This document shows positions 33,640 to 43,825 of a stretch of DNA of 64,000 bases, piece after piece; the first letter of the stretch is position 1; each line of letters opens with the position of its first letter. Position numbers and translations under genes: made by a program. The stretch comes from Lunularia cruciata. Taxonomy: Eukaryota; Streptophyta; Marchantiopsida; Lunulariales; Lunulariaceae. The stretch covers positions 6,081,001 to 6,145,000 of the forward strand of contig OX419758.1 of the NCBI GenBank assembly GCA_948567375.1, in the 5' to 3' direction. The notes beneath the pieces were generated by a model. That model worked only from the letters and a program-made list of their open reading frames with translations. It was not told the origin of the DNA and ran no database searches.

Positions 33640-35640
33640 AGTGCTCCATCCATGGCATACCTAAGATCACATCATAATGAGCTAGTTATATCACTCGCCA
33701 CTTTATTGCTTCTCAATCCTCCTACAAAGAGTATTACCTTTCTAAGTAACGACTCAATCCTCTATGTATGACCATTAGGTAACTCTACTTTTTCCTTCTC
33801 ATCTTTCTCTAGTTTCATCTCCAACCTTGTTGCAATAGAGTGAGACAAGAAATTCTCTATTACCCCAGGGTCTATCACACTCTCATTGGATTGCTTTCTA
33901 GCACTCCATTGACAACAATTAATTGTGCATTTATCTCCCTCCTTTGCACACTTATCTTCTTCCTCCCTCCCGCTTTTACTCTTCTTCACCGAGCCAATAA
34001 GGCCATGAGGTACATTTATTAGTGATCTTCATTTTCAGATGCAGTTTCCATATCTTCCTCTTCAATTTATCTCTCCATGTGGTTCAAAGGTCACTTCTAT
34101 GTAGGCCAAGGGCCTCTACGAGGACAAGCACAACAATTGATGGCTATGTGCCCAATTCTACTACAGTTGTAACATCATTGTTGTTTTGCTCGAGCCCCTT
34201 TTCTTGTGAGACTCCTTCTCTCCTTTCTTCAACCCATCCCCATTCTCCTTGGAGAGGTCTTGCTCCTCTGTCTCAAAATTGAATGTTGCCCAATTCCATA
34301 GGTACTAGTCCACCAAAATGGTTTGTCTTGGCCTGACAGTTTTGCATTGGTGTTGTCGATTCACCTCCTCCAAGTGCCCTTGCTATTCTTTGGGCGCAAG
34401 CAATGGCTTCAAAAATAGTACAAGGATTTTGCACCATTACCTCTTGGCGAATCTACTCTTTTAATCCTCTCTTGAAATTGTCAAGAGCTTTGGTTGGACT
34501 CATATTGGTTATCATAACTTGTAGATCCAAAAATGCCTCCAAGTACTCTTGTATGCTATTCTTCTACTTCAACCCCTAGAGTCAAGTTTGGGCCATTTGC
34601 ATAGAATCCACATATTGGAAATTCTTGAGCAACCCTTCTTGCATGGCTGTCCAAGTGACCTCTCTTCCTTCTAACAACAATGATTTTTCCCAAGTGTCAT
34701 ACCATGTGAGGGCCTTATCGGTCAAGTACTCATATGCAAATACTCTTGTAGAATGATTAGTGATCTCCATTGTGAACAATCAAAGGTATTGATTCATTCT
34801 TGAGATCCAATTTTTCCTTACTCCCATAGAGTGATGTCCCTTGTATGTCTCAATGTTGCATGTCTTCTTCATTTGTAGTAACAATGTGGCTTGGGTGTTG
34901 ATTGGAATCGGTATCATCGGCATCTCTAGGTACTTTGATTGCTTGTGTTGGTTGTTGAGATGGCTCCTCTTCTTGCATTACTTGATCCTTCTTGATAGCA
35001 TGTACTTGATTTTACAATTCATCCATGGTCATCTTGATTTCTTGAAACTCATTCAACATCCTTGCATTCCTTGCATCAACTCATGCAATTACGGATCCAT
35101 AATTCCTACACACAATTAATGTTCACTTGCTAATTCCTACTTCAATAGAAGGTTAGAAATGATCACTCTGGAGGATGTATGAACTATGGGAATTACCATT
35201 GGGACCTCTGAGGCCATCACTTGTTGATTAATATTCCTCACCAAAATTGTGGACTACAAAATCCCTAAACATCACTTTTGGTCTAACTACACAACGGATT
35301 TCTACTTGCGTGTTGAAAGGGTGAGGATTTGGTACATCCAGATCCATAACATCATAATAGAATATAGATTTTCAAATCACACTCTTTGTCGTATACCACC
35401 ACAGGTAAAATCATAGGGTTTGGTGAGTTCATCACTATGTCCATAAATTCTCCTCCAGAATGATAAACTAGCGATACTCTCATTTGCTCATGCTAGATGT
35501 ACATAATCTTGATGTGGAATGGATTCAAGAATAGGAAGCTAGGTGTAGGACATTGTCTTCCTGGTGCATCCATCCCATCCACTCTCTAAAGCCCTTCCCA
35601 AGTCTAACAATTGCACTATGTTCTCCATCTCAAATTACTC
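33640..35640 (-). pseudogene. Middle chromovirus gag and protease remnant
   Basis: Reading the minus strand from the right, gag has EYLTDKALTWYDTWE (34582-34779). A CCHC knuckle CYNCSRIGHIAINC lies at about 34185-34140. The protease segment (33989-33762) has VIDPGVIENFLSHS, with DPG where the aspartic protease motif should be DSG or DTG. Frame breaks separate the pieces. The left end abuts the GTTGT duplication of the young insertion. Confidence 0.8.
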
Positions 35641-35700
35641 AATTTCAATAGCTCATGTTCTTGCAAGAGGGGTGATCCACTCTCTTGGATTAAAACATTT

Positions 35701-35712
35701 GCTCTGATACCA
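35701..35712 (-). promoter_or_regulatory. Primer-binding site of middle chromovirus
   Basis: The minus strand reads TGGTATCAGAGC one base inside the 5' LTR, complementary to initiator-Met tRNA. Confidence 0.88.
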
Positions 35713-35713
35713 T

Positions 35714-36684
35714 TGTAATACTCTAAGGATAAGAGAACTCTTCAAGAGAGAAAACATAGATTTCACATTTAATCCTCCAATGCCCCAAAGGAGCACCTTC
35801 TCTTTATTATATAGTAAAGAGGATCCACTCAAAGAAAGCTTCACCCTTGGATCAGATATATGGATTGGTGACCTATTAGCAAGCTCCATCTTTGGATTAG
35901 TTATTTGGATGGGTGACATGTCAGTCCTTGTCCTATCTAGTTGGTCAAATGGGTTTGACCAAAGGGAATCTTTAGGGAATGGGATAAGCACCATAATAAT
36001 GCACCAACCGATAAGCAATGGGATAAGCATAATGGGATAAGCATAAGCATAAGCATAATGGGATAAGCACCATAGTAATGCACCAACCGTGATAGTATGT
36101 TGATTTAAGTGTCAAGAAGAATATTTTTGTTTGTATTCTAGAACATTTATCCCATAGAATTGTGTTCCTTATCTTTAAATGTAATATAATTTTGCAAATG
36201 TAAGTTATTGTAATACCCAATTGCTAGGAAGCTCAAAATTGCATGGGTGCCATTGGAAAGCTCTTGATGAGACAAATCATGGGGGGAGAAGGCAAACTTT
36301 ATTTTCTTGCAAGGGGGAATCTTTCCATTTTTGAGGCCTAATTCATCCATTTAGGCCTCCAAGAATGGCTTTAAAGTTTTTAGGCAATTTTTGGCTTCTA
36401 CACTATTAGTAAAAGTTTTCTTTTGGTGATACCTCTATTTGATCTATGTTCTCCATCATGTGTAACATCCTTTTAGATGTCACCCCAAGTTTCACCTCTA
36501 GATCATATGCCTAGCTATTGATTCTAAAGTTTCCAAGCATGTTTTGGTTTCTGGCCTATTAATAGAAGTACTCTTTTGATGATACCTCTAGCTTATATAC
36601 TACGTCCATCATGTATAACATCCTTCTAGATGTTACCAAACCAAATTTCATCTCTAGATCATCTATCTAGCTATTGGTATTACA
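35714..36684 (-). repeat. 5' LTR of middle chromovirus, with internal insertion
   Basis: Homologous to 23517-24247 but about 240 bp longer. The extra DNA is the block at about 35974-36222. Confidence 0.88.
35974..36222 (+). repeat. Insertion in LTR: GGGATAAGCATAA minisatellite plus ~157-bp repeat
   Basis: Short GGGATAAGCATAA-type units (about 35974-36065) lead into a ~157-bp block starting GATAAGCACCATAGTAATGC. This block recurs with few differences at 37447-37604. The sister LTR lacks all of it. No clear target duplication or class. Confidence 0.75.
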
Positions 36685-36968
36685 ACATGCTTCTTACAGA
36701 GATGGGATTGACACATGACATTGTGAATCTTTGTTAGGATAGCCAAAGTGCTTTACATCTAGCTATAAGTCAGGTGATGTACAATAGAGTAAAGCACATC
36801 AACATCAAGTATCATTTTCTCAGACAGGCTGTGTTTGAAAAAATGATTGAGGTAGTCAAAATTGACGGTAAAATCAATCTTGTTGATGCTTTTACCAAAG
36901 TGATTTCTTTGGAGAGTTGTTTTGAGACATCGTCCCAAATTGTAGGTGTTGCATATGGGCACAAGTAG
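36685..36968 (+). pseudogene. copia RNase H C-terminal part, separated by nested insertion
   Basis: The reading frame continues directly from 23516: LLTEMGLTHDIV, then ALHLAISQVMYNRVKHINIK, then a VDAFTKVI block, all typical of the copia RNase H end. Frame and sequence are restored if the chromovirus and one 5-bp duplication are removed, which supports the insertion boundary. Confidence 0.9.
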
Positions 36969-37142
36969 AGTAGACTAGCAATTATGTTATCTCTATATAT
37001 GGTTTTACTTTATTATGTTTAAGCTACGGCTTAGTTCTAGTTAACTCTAGTTTTTAGAGGGACCTATGTTAGGTTTCCTTCTACGACTTCCCTTAGAGTA
37101 ATCATGTAGGTTATATAGGTTAAGGATCCCAAGATATGAGTC

Positions 37143-37153
37143 AAGGAGGAGAT
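37143..37153 (+). promoter_or_regulatory. Polypurine tract of copia element
   Basis: The purine-rich AAGGAGGAGA sequence immediately precedes the 3' LTR at 37154, as expected for plus-strand priming. Confidence 0.7.
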
Positions 37154-37388
37154 TGTTAGGAGTTAACTCAAGTCTTGAGTAACTCTAGTTATTATGATAT
37201 GGTTAGTTAGACTAGGGCTGGACTGCTATATATGAGAGCTTGTAGAAGCTCTTTGTGCACATTAGTCTCATTATCAATAAAGCTATTGGTGTGTTCCAGT
37301 GGACGTAGCTTCAATGAGGTGAACCACGTATTTTCTTGTGTCGACTATGGTGCATGCATTTCCTATGTGTTACTGAATTGGACCCACA
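37154..37388 (+). repeat. 3' LTR of outer copia element
   Basis: 235 bp, homologous to 18854-19090 and followed by the AGATT duplication at 37389-37393. Confidence 0.92.
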
Positions 37389-37446
37389 AGATTCAATTTA
37401 GATATATTTTTGAGAGCTTGTATCTTCCCACTTACACATCTATGTG

Positions 37447-37604
37447 ATAAGCACCATAGTAATGCACCAACCGTGATAGTATGTTGATTTAAGTGTCAAT
37501 AAGAATATTTTTGTTTGAATTCTAGAAAATTTATCCCATAGAATTGTGTTCCTTATCTTTAAATGTAATATAATTTTGGAAATGTAAGTTATTGTAATAC
37601 CAAA
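37447..37604 (+). repeat. Second copy of the ~157-bp repeat
   Basis: It begins GATAAGCACCATAGTAATGC and ends TTATTGTAATACC, like 36063-36222. It lies 54 bp beyond the copia target duplication. Confidence 0.8.
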
Positions 37605-38260
37605 TTATTTAAACTTGATAATAATTGGGAAAAAGATTATTCCTTTTAAATTTTCACATTTCTGAGTTTAGAATGTTAAAACTAGAATCCATCTTGCGAT
37701 CAAGTATATAATTACTGTAATATTTGGAATTTTTTTATATAAATTTGGAAGTTTTATTTACCTTCAATTTAATTGTATCTTGTATTCTGCAATGTGATGT
37801 TAGGAGAACTCAAACTTATAATTTTCTATTCTCGTTTGCTTAAAGGTTTTAATTAATGTGATATAAATATTTTATGATCAAAATATAATAGAAATTTTTT
37901 AGTTTTATTATATTTTAATGAATATAAATAGAATCATATGTAAAATTTATCACACAAAATTTTATAATTATGAAATTTTATTATATAATATAATAATTTT
38001 ATTATATATTTTTATTTAATGATGATAATTTAATATGATTTAGACATCTTAATCTTAATTAATTATAATTTTCCATATTTAAATACTAAAATATATTCCG
38101 AACATATATAATTTTAAATAAATAGAATATCTTTTATAAATAGAAATCCCTAATAAAATAAAATAAAAACAGTTTTTATAAGTTCTATAGCATTTGATGG
38201 CTACTTTATCGTAAAGACCTAGGGCACAAGCACTACCTGGATATCTAATTTTGGATACTA
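37605..38260. other. Very AT-rich stretch, no gene
   Basis: Long A/T runs, no ORF of note, no recognisable repeat. Confidence 0.6.
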
Positions 38261-38520
38261 TTGGGGCCTAGGCCCAGGCCCATTCTACGTCTTTTGTCTC
38301 TCTGGTGCGGTTTATCTTTTGTCTCTCCCTTGTATGTATGGCTTGATGTCTCTTGTGCGGTTTATCTTTTGTCTCTCCCTTGTTTGGCTTGATGGAGGCT
38401 TCCCATCCTTTTTGTGTTCTATGAGGTAGGCTTTCCTCTATTTTGGCCCTATTGTAGCTATTGTAGGGCTTGATGGAGGCTTCCCCTATTCTATGAGGTC
38501 AGCTTTCCTCTATTCTGGGA
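38261..38520 (+). repeat. LINE-tail-like repeats, duplicated and rearranged
   Basis: TTTATCTTTTGTCTCTCCC occurs twice (about 38309 and 38362). It is followed by TTGATGGAGGCTTCCCATCC and a CTATGAGGTAGGCTTTCC-type end that is itself repeated. These are decayed copies of the dispersed tail family. Confidence 0.65.
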
Positions 38521-39020
38521 ACGCCATATTGTCTTTTCTCAATGAACGGTTTTCCACTCTAGATTGTTGTCGCTCTGGATAGCTATTACATTAGCAAGGC
38601 ACGTAAATCTTGGCGGCTTACTACATGTCTCCGGGGGCAATGATATTAGTCCGGGAAACATTCTGATTTACGATACATTTTGATTTGGCCATGTGGGTAG
38701 AAATCACTGGAAGAAACTTGAGGTTGCTTCCTTTCGGTTTATCCGTAATGGAATAGAATTACAGGAAAGCTCATGGCATTCAAGGTTTTCTTTGGTGTTT
38801 ACAGGCTAGAATCCCGGAAGATTGTACACGTAGTCCTGATGCGTGTATCAACAAAGCAATAAATTTCTACAGTTTTTTATGTATTGCAGACAACTGTGCC
38901 TATTGACTAGACACTGATAGGATTTTCGTGCGGCAATCTTACGGCTATGTGGAATATGCACAAAGCAAAGCCGCGAAATGATCAAAGAGACGTGGAATTC
39001 GACATCAATTAAAGGATAAC

Positions 39021-39026
39021 TTTATT
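39021..39026 (-). terminator. Candidate polyadenylation signal of ATP-grasp copy 2
   Basis: The minus strand reads AATAAA about 80 nt past the stop codon at 39106-39108, a normal place for a plant polyadenylation element. Confidence 0.4.
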
Positions 39027-39105
39027 CAATCTTGTTGCTTGAGAGTTGTGAAATCTCTCTGCCCGAACTTCACCGTAACCCGAGGCGGCCCTTGACTACA
39101 ATTTG

Positions 39106-40515
39106 CTATAATTCAGGATGAAGGGTAGCTAATCTTGACTTCACTTCTTTGCGAAGGTCATTGAGGTCTTCAGCAGAACTACTGACAGTTATGACGTCTA
39201 CTGAATTCATGGTCAGCATGTCGGGGTTCGACAACATTACGCCTCTCCATTTTTGTTCACTTCCTTCCTTCTTCAAGTACAAATCCGACAAAATGTTGTA
39301 GTAAGTATCGTATCCGAACATCCTTGTGTCTTTACCAAAGCGATTCTCCTCACTCGCACACCAGTAATGATTCGTGTAACCGGGCCCAAGGAGGTAAAGT
39401 AGAAATTGGTGGACATACGTACCTCCCGTTCTCCTGACATTCGACTCTAGAGCATACACATTTCCATCTTTTGAAATCAGACAGTCCATGTCTAGATATC
39501 CCCTGTAGCCCTGAGCGGCAACGATTTCGCTGAATAGCTTCCCTGCTTTTAACGTCTCGGCAATTAAGGGATTTCTTTCCACTTCGGGAGACATTAAGAT
39601 CCCTTTGAAAGTTTTACCATCCTCTTCCATTAGCATTGTGCAAGGGGGGAGAGCAGATACTTGTCCATCCAAGGCCCGAAATTCAACACTGATGACTCCT
39701 TGCAGGTTGTTCTTGTCAATGTCCACCATCTCTTCTACTACACAGCAAGCGTTCCAAGAGAAAATGCTACCCCAATCTTTGCACAATTCGTCATCCATCA
39801 TTTCCAGTAATTGTTGGTTAAACTTCTCCTTGCAGGGACTGAGCTTTTCATGAGCAACGAAGAGAATACCCTGGCCGCTGAACCCAATGTCTTGCTTGAC
39901 AACACAAGACCGGTTTCTATCTCTGAAGTGAAAACAAGCATCACAGATATCTTGTTTACCGGATACTATGAAGCCCTCCGGCATTTTGACGGTAGTTCCC
40001 ATGAGAAGGGTACTGAACGTAGCTCTGAATCCGGACTTCCGATCGTAGTACTGCGGAATGAATTGTCTTCCCTCATCCATAGTCTCAGGAGTGTTGAATG
40101 TAAATCCTAGTTTTCTCACGTAGTTCAGGAACTTGAAGTAGGGTGTACTTCTAAATCGTGGGATTATGTTTATCCCCGGGCTATTACTTAGCACGCGTTT
40201 CAGAATATAATTCAACTGGTCCTGCTCCATTAGGTCCTCGCAGATGCCGATGTCAGTTGAAGGGTTGGTCGGATGGATGTTCAGTACCCGCTTCCACCCA
40301 GCAAGCTTCTTCACGGTCTCCACATGATGCGGGTTCAACGGCGTCGAACTGAAAATAATCTTGTTGTCAGCCTGAAAGAGCAAGGTCCGAGAGACAACGG
40401 CGACTTCCCATTCCCCTTCTTGCTCTGGATCATCATGAAAGTTGACAATAATAATGTCGGTATAAGCCTCATTGTCCACCTTCTCTAAGTCCTTGCATTG
40501 AGATCTCGGTCCCAT
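39106..40515 (-). CDS. ATP-grasp ligase-like protein, copy 2 (complete, 469 aa, intronless)
   Basis: A single open frame from ATG 40515-40513 to TAG 39108-39106. Residues ~1-170 resemble a pre-ATP-grasp domain (DIIIVNFHDD, then NPSTDIGICEDLM). Residues ~173-380 are the ATP-grasp core: an ATP-contacting lysine K207 in VVKQD, the glycine-rich GFSGQG at 211-216, a hinge VVEEMVD at 259-265, and acidic/amide metal ligands D342, D344, E357 and N359 in MDCLI and ESNVRRTGG. The arginine-rich RRTGGTY block resembles that of peptide ligases of the PGM1 or carnosine-synthase-like group. Such enzymes join a carboxylate to an amine using ATP; the substrate is unknown. No signal peptide or membrane segment is visible, so it is probably cytosolic. 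Lack of introns, with conservation across two copies, suggests a working gene, possibly of microbial or retroposed origin. Confidence 0.88.
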   Translation of the reverse strand: MGPRSQCKDLEKVDNEAYTDIIIVNFHDDPEQEGEWEVAVVSRTLLFQADNKIIFSSTPLNPHHVETVKKLAGWKRVLNIHPTNPSTDIGICEDLMEQDQLNYILKRVLSNSPGINIIPRFRSTPYFKFLNYVRKLGFTFNTPETMDEGRQFIPQYYDRKSGFRATFSTLLMGTTVKMPEGFIVSGKQDICDACFHFRDRNRSCVVKQDIGFSGQGILFVAHEKLSPCKEKFNQQLLEMMDDELCKDWGSIFSWNACCVVEEMVDIDKNNLQGVISVEFRALDGQVSALPPCTMLMEEDGKTFKGILMSPEVERNPLIAETLKAGKLFSEIVAAQGYRGYLDMDCLISKDGNVYALESNVRRTGGTYVHQFLLYLLGPGYTNHYWCASEENRFGKDTRMFGYDTYYNILSDLYLKKEGSEQKWRGVMLSNPDMLTMNSVDVITVSSSAEDLNDLRKEVKSRLATLHPEL

Positions 40516-40865
40516 TGTTCCCTGCTCGAAGTCCCACTTAAATCTGCGACAGAAAAAAGCTTCTCAATCAGCGAGTCCATTCAGCAGGTTAATTTGCGAC
40601 ATAATGCAACTTCTGTAATATCCCCTATTACGAGAAGCACACTTATGACGGTGTTTCAAACATTTCGGACAACTACACAGACTGACATCTTCCTGATGTC
40701 AAACTTCAGATAGTTCAGTTTTGGTGCATTGGTGGAGGGCGAGAAACTCACAGACTAACCAGCCCACTCGCGGAACCCGTCCAATCTGCAATTCAACTAA
40801 GAACGGGCAAGCAGTCTCTACCGAAGTGGCAGTTTCTTACTAGAAGCTGGCTTCGACAAAGCGGG
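40516..40865 (-). promoter_or_regulatory. Conserved upstream region of ATP-grasp copy 2
   Basis: It aligns with 1305-1625. Homology resumes in part at 40957-41020, matching 2265-2330. No obvious TATA box was found. Confidence 0.6.
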
Positions 40866-43334
40866 TGCTATGTATGGCAGCTAGTTCTTCAAGGTAGAAC
40901 TGAATCACCGCGGAGACCTTGGATGCAATTCCCAGATCGTTCAACTTGTGGTGCATTGAGGGGTAAACTTCTAGGCCGGGCGTGCGACGTAGTCTTAAAT
41001 AGCAATACCTTTATCATCCGTTACCACGTAGCATGTCTGGTGGGGATCTGGAGCAACGGCGGAGTTGTCCAAATGTCTACATCGGCAACTTGTAAAGATG
41101 ATCTGATCAACTGTATATCGAACATCGACATCGACATCGACGGCGTTTTAACTTTGCAAGTCGTCGGACTCACTCTATAAGCTATTATTGATCAAGCACT
41201 GGCTTCATTGTCTGTTATCGTAAGACCCGCTCTGAAACTAAATGGAATTACATTGTCATTCTATATCGTCAATTCAATGTATGCAGCACCGTTGTAGCAT
41301 AGTAGATGCATACGTCCTCTGTCGATCCACAGACATTACTTACCACATGACTTCAATTGTTTATAGAGCAATTTCACAATATGGCCCTGTTTTAGCGGGT
41401 ATTTCACAATCTAACCCTGTTTACGCGTATTCCACCATATGGCCCCCTTTCAAACAAATTAATAATCTGCCGTGAACAAGAGTCTACCCGTGTCGTGAAT
41501 GAGAGTCGCCAGTGCTACTTTGGCCGTGCGTTCATAGAGACTATTTTGCACGTAGCATTCACACATACTGGAAAAATGCTTTTAGTGGAACGATCCGCGG
41601 TCATACCCCCATGCGATTCCATAAACTAAGTGTTTATTACTCTATAAACGCACCATAGCCAATCACACTAGATCTGTAATGGAAGAGCACGGGCATAAGT
41701 GAGCAAATATATGGGAGGATTTTTCTTTGATATGAAGAGTTTAACATGTATTTCAGGACTTAAGATGCGATCCCATAAACTTAGTGTTATTATTCTATAA
41801 AAGCAACATAGCCAAACACACTAGTAATGGGAGAGCACCGGCATATGTGGCAAATATATGCCCTTTGATATGAAGAGTTTAGCATGTATTTCAGGACTTC
41901 ACCTCCATAACCGAGAATGAATAACACGTCATTTCATGAAGATCTGAAGCCAGTTGCTATAGCCTGACGATGTTAAGTTAATAAGATGACCGTTTGAATT
42001 TCAAAATCCTCTCACTTTGGTTAACAGGCAAGTTCCTGGATTAGACGGAAAATGATTAAAGAGTCATTTCACAAGAAGGTTTGTTTAGACTATAAGAAGG
42101 TTATGTTCAGACTAGTGGAGATGTGCAAAATATTACATGACAATTTTGCTGTCACATAGGTATACATCCATGCTTCGATGTCCCGTGTTGACACATCTCT
42201 CTTTCATGGGCGGCTCGCGGGAAGACTCTCTTTCACGGGCCACTCTTGCGGGCAGACCCTCGTTCGCGAACACAATGAAACAGAGTCATATAGTGAAATA
42301 TTCACAAACAAAGTCATATTGTGAAAGTGCTCTTATTTATATCTAATGTTAAGATTAGAAAGCGGTCCCCTTGCGGGATCTCAATATACTCCGACAAACA
42401 TACTCCGGGATTTTAATGTGCTATGGGTTCTTAGAAGAGAAATGCTCTTGTTACAAACACAGGCCTCTCTATTTCTTTCTCTGTTAGAAAAAATGCTTTT
42501 CTGATAGACTGGTGCCACTCTGTCTTAGAGGGTTCAATATTATTATCATCTATTGGCAAAGAGTTCAATGTGTTTTTCTCTCTCCGGTACCAATGGATGA
42601 TGCACATAACATAATTATTACATATAAACTGTTACAAAGGTATTGAATAATTGTTTAAAATTTCTGTTCCTAAAGTACTTTGTGAAGAATCCATGAAACA
42701 TGAAACAATAAATACATTCGATCCCGTAGAATATGCCATAAAATCCAATTTGGTGTGACATGAGAATATAAATTTTCGATTCTTCAATTCCGAAAAGATT
42801 TACTTGGTTTTAGCATGTCATCACATGTAATTCATAGTTCTCATACGTACGTGAAAGTATTCCATATGCTAGACGAAACCGAAAGAAATTTAACGTCCAG
42901 TTTTCCTTTCATTTCTAAAATATTTAGTTTCCGTAAGGACTGATTAATAGGCTGACTATCCTAATTAAACGTCTATACCCGTTATTTTAACCGAGTGGGT
43001 GACACATGCCGTGCACGTATTATGACTGCACCATTTCACAATTTAGGAGAACGTGAAAGCGAACTCGTTTGAGCAAATTGTTAATGAATACTTGCTAAAC
43101 TCAGAGTGATCTCTCGAGTAATTCGACAGCTTCATAAGTGTTTATTCGACAGCTTCATATGTCCACTCCACTGCCATGCTCATCTCTATACCTCATCTTC
43201 TGTTGATAGTATAGATCCCCAAAGTCTCGTTCTCTTTAACCAACCCATCAGGATTTCCCGATCCCATTTCCCACATGCGCTGATGATGCGGTGACGAATG
43301 ACAAGATTGATGCGTATGACATATGGATTTCCGA
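40866..43334. other. No gene seen; contains a ~156-bp tandem duplication
   Basis: The block GCGAT.CCATAAACT.AGTG begins near 41612 and again near 41768. Each is followed by CATAGCCAA.CACACTAG and GATATGAAGAGTTTA.CATG, and the second ends by about 41900. Otherwise nothing recognisable. Confidence 0.6.
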
Positions 43335-43430
43335 GTGAGGTGTGGAGACGGGAGGGAGAGAGGAAAGAGAGATTTGAAAGGAAAGATATACATTTTATGA
43401 AAGATCTCTACATCTGAATTTTTATTCTAT

Positions 43431-43825
43431 TGATACTTAGATTGAAGACTATAGACAATTGGATAGAAAGTTATAGTGATTTTTGGGTTTTTTAGGGTTT
43501 AGAGTGATCATTACACATTGAGAGTGATGGGTTTGAGAATTTTCATTTCTAATCTCTTGGTTTTCATAATTTACTTCCATGGGAATTTAGTTTGGAAAAA
43601 TTTTGAGATGTAAATCAAAAGTTATATTGATACTTAGATTGAAGACTATATACAATTGGATAGAAAGTTATAGTGATTTTTGGGTTTTTTAGGGTTTAGA
43701 GTGATAATTATACACTGAGTGATTGGTCTGAGAATTTTTGTTTCTAATCTCTTGGTTTTCATAATTGAGTTCTATGGGAATTTAGTTTGAAAATATTTGA
43801 GATGAAAATCAAAAGTTATGAGAGT
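43431..43825 (+). repeat. LINE 5' monomers: two ~197-bp tandem units
   Basis: TGATACTTAGATTGAAGACT starts at 43431 and 43628. Both units contain TTTTTTAGGGTTTAGAGTGA and AATCTCTTGGTTTTCATAAT. LINE copy A has one such unit at about 3073-3281. Confidence 0.8.

Larger units (their letters stand above)
23517..36684 (-). mobile_element. Ty3/gypsy chromovirus, decayed (middle level of nest)
   Basis: A minus-strand element with LTRs 23517-24247 (3') and 35714-36684 (5', enlarged by an internal insertion). LTR ends are TGTAATAC...GTATTACA. Flanking pentamers ATAGG and ACATG match at three of five positions. Removing the element with one pentamer restores the copia RNase H frame. Internal order on the minus strand is primer site 35701-35712, gag, protease, RT, RNase H, integrase, chromodomain, polypurine tract. 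Protease and RT are split by the young chromovirus at 27993-33634, and the integrase/chromodomain region by a solo LTR at 24481-25169. Confidence 0.9.
18854..37388 (+). mobile_element. Ty1/copia LTR retrotransposon (outer level of nest)
   Basis: The LTRs (18854-19090 and 37154-37388) share ends TGTTAGGAGTTAACTCA...CA and are flanked by identical 5-bp duplications AGATT (18849-18853 and 37389-37393). This proves they belong to one insertion despite 18 kb of separation. Internal copia order is gag, protease, integrase, RT, RNase H. The RNase H region stops at 23516, where a minus-strand chromovirus begins, and resumes at 36690. LTR divergence is roughly a tenth by eye, so this is the oldest insertion of the nest. 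All frames are broken. Confidence 0.92.
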
